Origin: JAGTVB01 sp964624765
GTDB lineage: Bacteria; Pseudomonadota; Gammaproteobacteria; HK1
Assembly: GCA_964624765.1 (NCBI GenBank)
Contig: CAZUZO010000062.1
Location: forward strand, 1 to 18,453
Reading direction: 5' to 3'
DNA: 18,453 nucleotides
Shown: in pieces, positions 15,061 to 18,453 of the stretch
Layout: every line of letters begins with the position of its first letter
Numbering within the stretch: position 1 is the first letter of the stretch
The notes under the pieces: generated by a model
What the model was told of the DNA's origin: nothing
Seen by the model: only the letters and a program-made list of their open reading frames with translations
Databases searched by the model: none
Program-made: the position numbers and the translations under genes

Positions 15061-16599
15061 ATGATACCACAAGCAGAGCCCAGCAGCGTGGAGACGAGCA
15101 CCCATCCGTTTGATTTGCTGATCGTTGGAGGGGGCATCAACGGTGTCGGTATTGCCCGCGATGCGGCGGGGCGTGGGCTGTCTGTGGCACTCTGCGAGCA
15201 GGGCGATATCAGCGACTCGACCTCCTCGGCGAGCAGCAAACTCATTCACGGTGGTCTAAGGTACCTGGAGCATTTCCAGTTTCGCCTGGTGCGCGAAGCG
15301 CTCGCCGAGCGAGAAATCCTGCTGCGTACCGCCGCTCACCTCGTCACACCGCTGCGGTTTGTGCTTCCCCATGCGCCTCAGGTGCGTCCGACCTGGAAGA
15401 TCCGAGCCGGATTGTTTCTTTATGACTTTCTCAGCAAAGACAGCAGCCTACCCAAGTCCGAGCCCATTTCGTTCCAGCCAGGCTGGAATGGAAACGCGCT
15501 CAGGCCCGAGTATCGACAAGGGTTTGTATACTCCGATTGCCTCGTAGATGACGCACGGTTAGTGCTCCTCAATGCCAGAGCGGCGGCTGATCTCGGCGCG
15601 AAAGTGATGGTCGGCACGCAGTGCCTGCAAGCCTCCATCATAGGCCGTACTTGGCGTGTTACGCTCAGGGAGCGGGCCACAGGCAACCAGTTGGTCCTGC
15701 ACGCTCGGGCATTGGTCAACGCTGCCGGGCCATGGACCACGCAACTCGCCAAATGCTTCCAAGGTTGGAAATCCACAGCCCGCATCCGACTGGTGAAAGG
15801 CAGTCACATCGTGGTCCCGCGCCTGCACCCCGGCAATCACGCCTACATACTTCAGAACGACGATGGGCGTGTGTTGTTCGTCATTCCCTACGAAGAGTCC
15901 TTCTCCCTGATCGGCACGACCGAGATCGCCTTTGGGGACCCGCCAGGCCCGATCACCGCTTCTGCTGAAGAGGCGGTGTATCTTTGCCAGGCGGTGGCGC
16001 GCTTCTTCAACCATTCACCTTCGCCGCGGGACATCGTATGGCAATATGCTGGGCTGAGGCCCCTTTACGATGACAGCCACAGCAACCCTTCGGCGATCAC
16101 CCGCGATTACACCATCGAGCTCCAGTGGGTCAACTCAGCGGCACCTCTGCTAACCGTCTATGGCGGAAAACTCACCACCTACCGCAGGCTTGCGGAGCGC
16201 GTCCTGGGGAAACTCTCCAGTGTTTGGCCAGGCCAAGGCCCACCCTGGACCGAGTCGACGCCCCTACCGGGGGCCGATCTCCCGCCGGGCGGGATGCCTG
16301 CGCTCATATCCGATCTCGCCCTGCGCTACCCTAATCTGCCGATACCGATATTGAGTGCCGTGGCTCGACGCCACGGCACGTTGGCGGGGGAAGTCCTCGC
16401 GGGAGCCGACGACCCGGCGTCCTTAGGTGAACATTTCGGTGCCGGTCTGTTCGCCCGCGAAGTGGATTACATGATCCACAACGAGTGGGCCCGCACAGCT
16501 GAGGATTTACTCTGGCGCCGGACCAAGAGCGGGTTACAGATGGGGGAAGAGCAAAGAAGAACCGTTAGCGACTATGTCGCACGCCAGGTCGCGCTGTAG
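15061..16599 (+). CDS. glpD: Glycerol-3-phosphate dehydrogenase (FAD, aerobic type)
   Basis: GlpD is a peripheral inner-membrane flavoenzyme that oxidises sn-glycerol-3-phosphate to dihydroxyacetone phosphate and passes electrons to quinone. The 512 residues (E. coli 501) start with a FAD-binding Rossmann motif LLIVGGGINGVGIARDAAGRG (G23-G24-G25-x2-G28). Then come SSASSKLIHGGLRYLEHFQF, LVNAAGPWT, RLVKGSHIVVPRL, YILQNDDGRVLFVIPYEE, IGTTEI, YAGLRPL and YGGKLTTYRRLAE. A C-terminal domain ends TAEDLLWRRTKSGL. The first ATG is used; no good Shine-Dalgarno precedes it, and a GTG at codon 10 is possible. No glpF, glpK or glpR is adjacent, so its link to glycerol use or phospholipid turnover cannot be judged from context. 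Confidence 0.94.
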   Translation: MIPQAEPSSVETSTHPFDLLIVGGGINGVGIARDAAGRGLSVALCEQGDISDSTSSASSKLIHGGLRYLEHFQFRLVREALAEREILLRTAAHLVTPLRFVLPHAPQVRPTWKIRAGLFLYDFLSKDSSLPKSEPISFQPGWNGNALRPEYRQGFVYSDCLVDDARLVLLNARAAADLGAKVMVGTQCLQASIIGRTWRVTLRERATGNQLVLHARALVNAAGPWTTQLAKCFQGWKSTARIRLVKGSHIVVPRLHPGNHAYILQNDDGRVLFVIPYEESFSLIGTTEIAFGDPPGPITASAEEAVYLCQAVARFFNHSPSPRDIVWQYAGLRPLYDDSHSNPSAITRDYTIELQWVNSAAPLLTVYGGKLTTYRRLAERVLGKLSSVWPGQGPPWTESTPLPGADLPPGGMPALISDLALRYPNLPIPILSAVARRHGTLAGEVLAGADDPASLGEHFGAGLFAREVDYMIHNEWARTAEDLLWRRTKSGLQMGEEQRRTVSDYVARQVAL

Positions 16600-16831
16600 C
16601 ATGCTCTCTCAGTTTGCTTCTCGTTCAACAATCGATAACATGGTCCAGCCCTTGGCACGCCACATTGTCCGATCACAACGCTGACCGAGGGGAGCGCTCC
16701 GGCAACGCCACACTGGTTGAGAGAAAACCGTCGGTAGGTAGGGTGGGGAATCCCAGCACCGCGGATCAGCGGGCGACGAAAACGATCGCCAAGCCACAAG
16801 TCTAATAAACAGCTGTCTTCGAGGAGACATT

Positions 16832-18223
16832 ATGGAATATCGCATCGAACGAGACACCATGGGAGAAGTGCAGGTTCCGGCGGACCGTCTGTGGGGAGCG
16901 CAAACCGAGCGTAGCTTTCAGAACTTCAAGATAGGCGCGGAAAAGATGCCGCTGAAGCTCATCCACGCCTTCGCGCAACTCAAAAAGGCCTGCGCCACGG
17001 TCAACCGTGACCTGGGCAAGCTGGAGCAGCAGAAAGTGACAGCGATCGTTCAGGCCTGTGAAGAAATTCTCACAGGTCAGTATGATCAGGAATTCCCGCT
17101 ATCGGTGTGGCAAACGGGCAGCGGCACCCAAAGCAACATGAACTGCAATGAAGTCATTGCCAACCGAGCCACGCAGATTCTGGGCGGCGATTTCACCCAG
17201 GAGAAGCTGGTGCACCCAAACGATCATGTGAACATGTCACAGAGCTCCAACGATACGTTTCCGACTGCCATGCACATCGCCGCTGTGATTGCCGTCGAAA
17301 ACGAACTCATACCGGCATTGGAGACGCTGCGACACACCCTCCACGGCAAGGCTGAGCAGTTCAAAGACATCGTGAAAATCGGCCGTACTCATCTCCAAGA
17401 CGCCACACCGCTAACTCTGGGGCAGGAGATCTCCGGCTGGGTAGCCATGCTGGACACCAGCCGTACGCAGCTAAAAGATGCCCTCCAACACGTTCGCGAG
17501 TTGGCCATCGGTGGGACGGCGGTCGGAACGGGGCTCAATGCCCATCCCGAATTCGGTGAGCGAGTGGCAACCGCCATCGCGAGCGATACAGGTAAGCAAT
17601 TCCTGTCCGCGTCGAACAAGTTTCAGGCCCTCACCTCTCACGATGCACTGGCCTTCGCGAGCGGCGCCCTCAAGGCATTGGCTGCCAACCTCATGAAGAT
17701 CGCCAATGATGTACGCTGGCTAGCCAGTGGGCCGCGCTGCGGGATCGGTGAGATCGCGATCCCGGCCAACGAGCCGGGCAGCTCGATCATGCCGGGTAAA
17801 GTCAATCCCACGCAATCCGAAGCCCTAACCATGGTCGCCTGTCAGGTATTTGGCAACGATGCCACCATCGGGTTCGCCGCCAGCCAGGGAAATTTTGAGC
17901 TCAATGTTTTTAAGCCGGTCATCGCCTACAACTTCCTGCAATCGACACAACTGCTAGCGGATGCCATGCAGTCCTTCAACGATCATTGCGCCATCGGTAT
18001 CGAGCCCGTGATGGAGAAGATCCACCACAATCTGTACAACTCACTGATGCTGGTGACGGCGTTGAATCCTTACATAGGCTATGAGAACGCTGCGAAGATC
18101 GCGAAGACGGCCTTCGCGGACAACATCACCCTCAAGGAATCGGCCATCAAGCTCGGCCTGTTGACGAGCGAGCAATTCGATCAGTACGTCGTTCCCGAGG
18201 AAATGGTGGTACCGAAGTCCTAG
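16832..18223 (+). CDS. fumC: Fumarate hydratase, class II
   Basis: FumC is the iron-independent, homotetrameric fumarase of the TCA cycle, converting fumarate to malate in the cytosol. The 463 residues (E. coli 467) start MEYRIERDTMGEVQVPADRLWGAQTERS. They contain WQTGSGTQSNMNCNEVIANRA, VNMSQSSNDTFPTAMHIA, GRTHLQDATPLT with catalytic-region H187, and the signature GSSIMPGKVNPTQ with the S317-S318 loop. This distinguishes fumarase from aspartase and argininosuccinate lyase together with the overall FumC match. GAGGAG at 16821-16826 lies 5 nt before the ATG. The 232-bp gap upstream shows no strong promoter. It is followed by repeat B at the window edge. Confidence 0.96.
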   Translation: MEYRIERDTMGEVQVPADRLWGAQTERSFQNFKIGAEKMPLKLIHAFAQLKKACATVNRDLGKLEQQKVTAIVQACEEILTGQYDQEFPLSVWQTGSGTQSNMNCNEVIANRATQILGGDFTQEKLVHPNDHVNMSQSSNDTFPTAMHIAAVIAVENELIPALETLRHTLHGKAEQFKDIVKIGRTHLQDATPLTLGQEISGWVAMLDTSRTQLKDALQHVRELAIGGTAVGTGLNAHPEFGERVATAIASDTGKQFLSASNKFQALTSHDALAFASGALKALAANLMKIANDVRWLASGPRCGIGEIAIPANEPGSSIMPGKVNPTQSEALTMVACQVFGNDATIGFAASQGNFELNVFKPVIAYNFLQSTQLLADAMQSFNDHCAIGIEPVMEKIHHNLYNSLMLVTALNPYIGYENAAKIAKTAFADNITLKESAIKLGLLTSEQFDQYVVPEEMVVPKS

Positions 18224-18279
18224 CTGATCGGCTATCGAGAAAGCGTGGCGAGGGGGCGGACGGCGGGCAGCGAAGACCT

Positions 18280-18453
18280 GGCCATAGTCATCGTTTCGTC
18301 GGGGTTGCTCTTCGGTAGGCACGATCGGCGCCCAAGCCTTCGGCAGCCGAACCCCGGGCGCGCAAGGGTGTGTGCAAAGGCGCCGGACCCAAGCCGACAG
18401 GGACGTCTTCACGGCGTCCCTTGCGGCCCGGGGTCGGCTGCCCCAAAGGCAAA
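18280..18453. repeat. Dispersed repeat B, copy 2, with nested hairpins (runs off window)
   Basis: 18280-18314 matches 161-195 at 32 of 35 positions, and the closing ccccaaaggcaaa resembles cccccaaggcaaa at about 212-224. This copy holds extra sequence between those landmarks. The extra part is highly structured: TTCGGC-A-GCCGAA (18339-18351), and an outer stem AGCCGAC/GTCGGCT (18392-18398 with 18433-18439) enclosing AGGGACG/CGTCCCT (18399-18405 with 18415-18421). It has no credible gene. The stems could act as a terminator-like or RNA structure after fumC, but no T-run follows. Confidence 0.6.

Noticed and set aside
14536..15249. 237-codon minus-strand frame over the icd 3' end and glpD start
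   Set aside because: It runs antisense to two confident genes and the translation resembles no family.
16572..16799. 75-codon minus-strand frame in the glpD-fumC gap
   Set aside because: Low-quality composition, overlap with the glpD end, no recognised features. The 16600-16831 gap otherwise shows only the fumC ribosome-binding site.
18041..18412. 123-codon minus-strand open frame across fumC end and repeat B
   Set aside because: Most of it is the antisense of fumC and of the repeat; no recognisable protein.
1..18453. CRISPR arrays, tRNA/rRNA genes, prophage or transposase genes
   Set aside because: No regularly spaced repeats, no tRNA-like or rRNA sequence, and no integrase or transposase motifs were seen on either strand.

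Overview
The window is 18.45 kb of moderately GC-rich DNA that reads as a gammaproteobacterial chromosome. MreB, Icd, FumC and GlpD are all of enterobacterial/pseudomonad type, and an S-methyl-5'-thioinosine phosphorylase accompanies a hypoxanthine-guanine phosphoribosyltransferase, a pairing known from Pseudomonas-like bacteria. The hopanoid genes, with one squalene synthase of the eukaryote/Methylococcus type, point to a hopanoid-producing lineage such as Methylococcales- or Chromatiales-like bacteria. The genus is not determined. No phage, transposase, CRISPR, tRNA or rRNA genes were seen.

Layout. (1) Positions 1-290 hold two dispersed non-coding repeats. (2) Positions 287-3004: purine/methylthioinosine salvage genes (thioinosine phosphorylase and hpt, both minus strand), separated by a plus-strand mreB with no mreC/mreD after it. 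(3) Positions 3092-7058, minus strand: hpnH-hpnB-hpnM-mlaA, covering hopane side-chain synthesis and lipid trafficking. (4) Positions 7206-9137: dxs, divergent from hpnH. (5) Positions 9173-13226, minus strand: squalene synthase, squalene-hopene cyclase (shc) and hpnG, with a 145-bp miniature inverted-repeat element between sqs and shc. (6) Positions 13672-18223, plus strand: icd, glpD and fumC, apparently separate units. (7) Positions 18280-18453: a second copy of the repeat found near position 160.

How the genes work together. Dxs feeds the MEP pathway to farnesyl diphosphate. Sqs joins two farnesyl diphosphates into squalene, and Shc cyclises it to hopene/hopanol. HpnH adds the 5'-deoxyadenosyl group of SAM to give adenosylhopane, and HpnG removes adenine. 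HpnB is a membrane glycosyltransferase. HpnM (MlaC family) and MlaA (VacJ family) are envelope lipid-transport proteins placed to act on hopanoids or phospholipids. The purine phosphorylase and Hpt salvage bases, linking loosely to SAM-derived nucleosides. hpnC/D/E, hpnN, hpnO, hpnI/J/K and hpnA are not in this window.

The most unusual non-genic signal is a repeat family whose 18-bp inverted ends occur, whole or as solo ends, at several gene junctions. In one case the end supplies the stop codon of the upstream gene. The window begins and ends inside repeats, so it may be a contig that broke at them.
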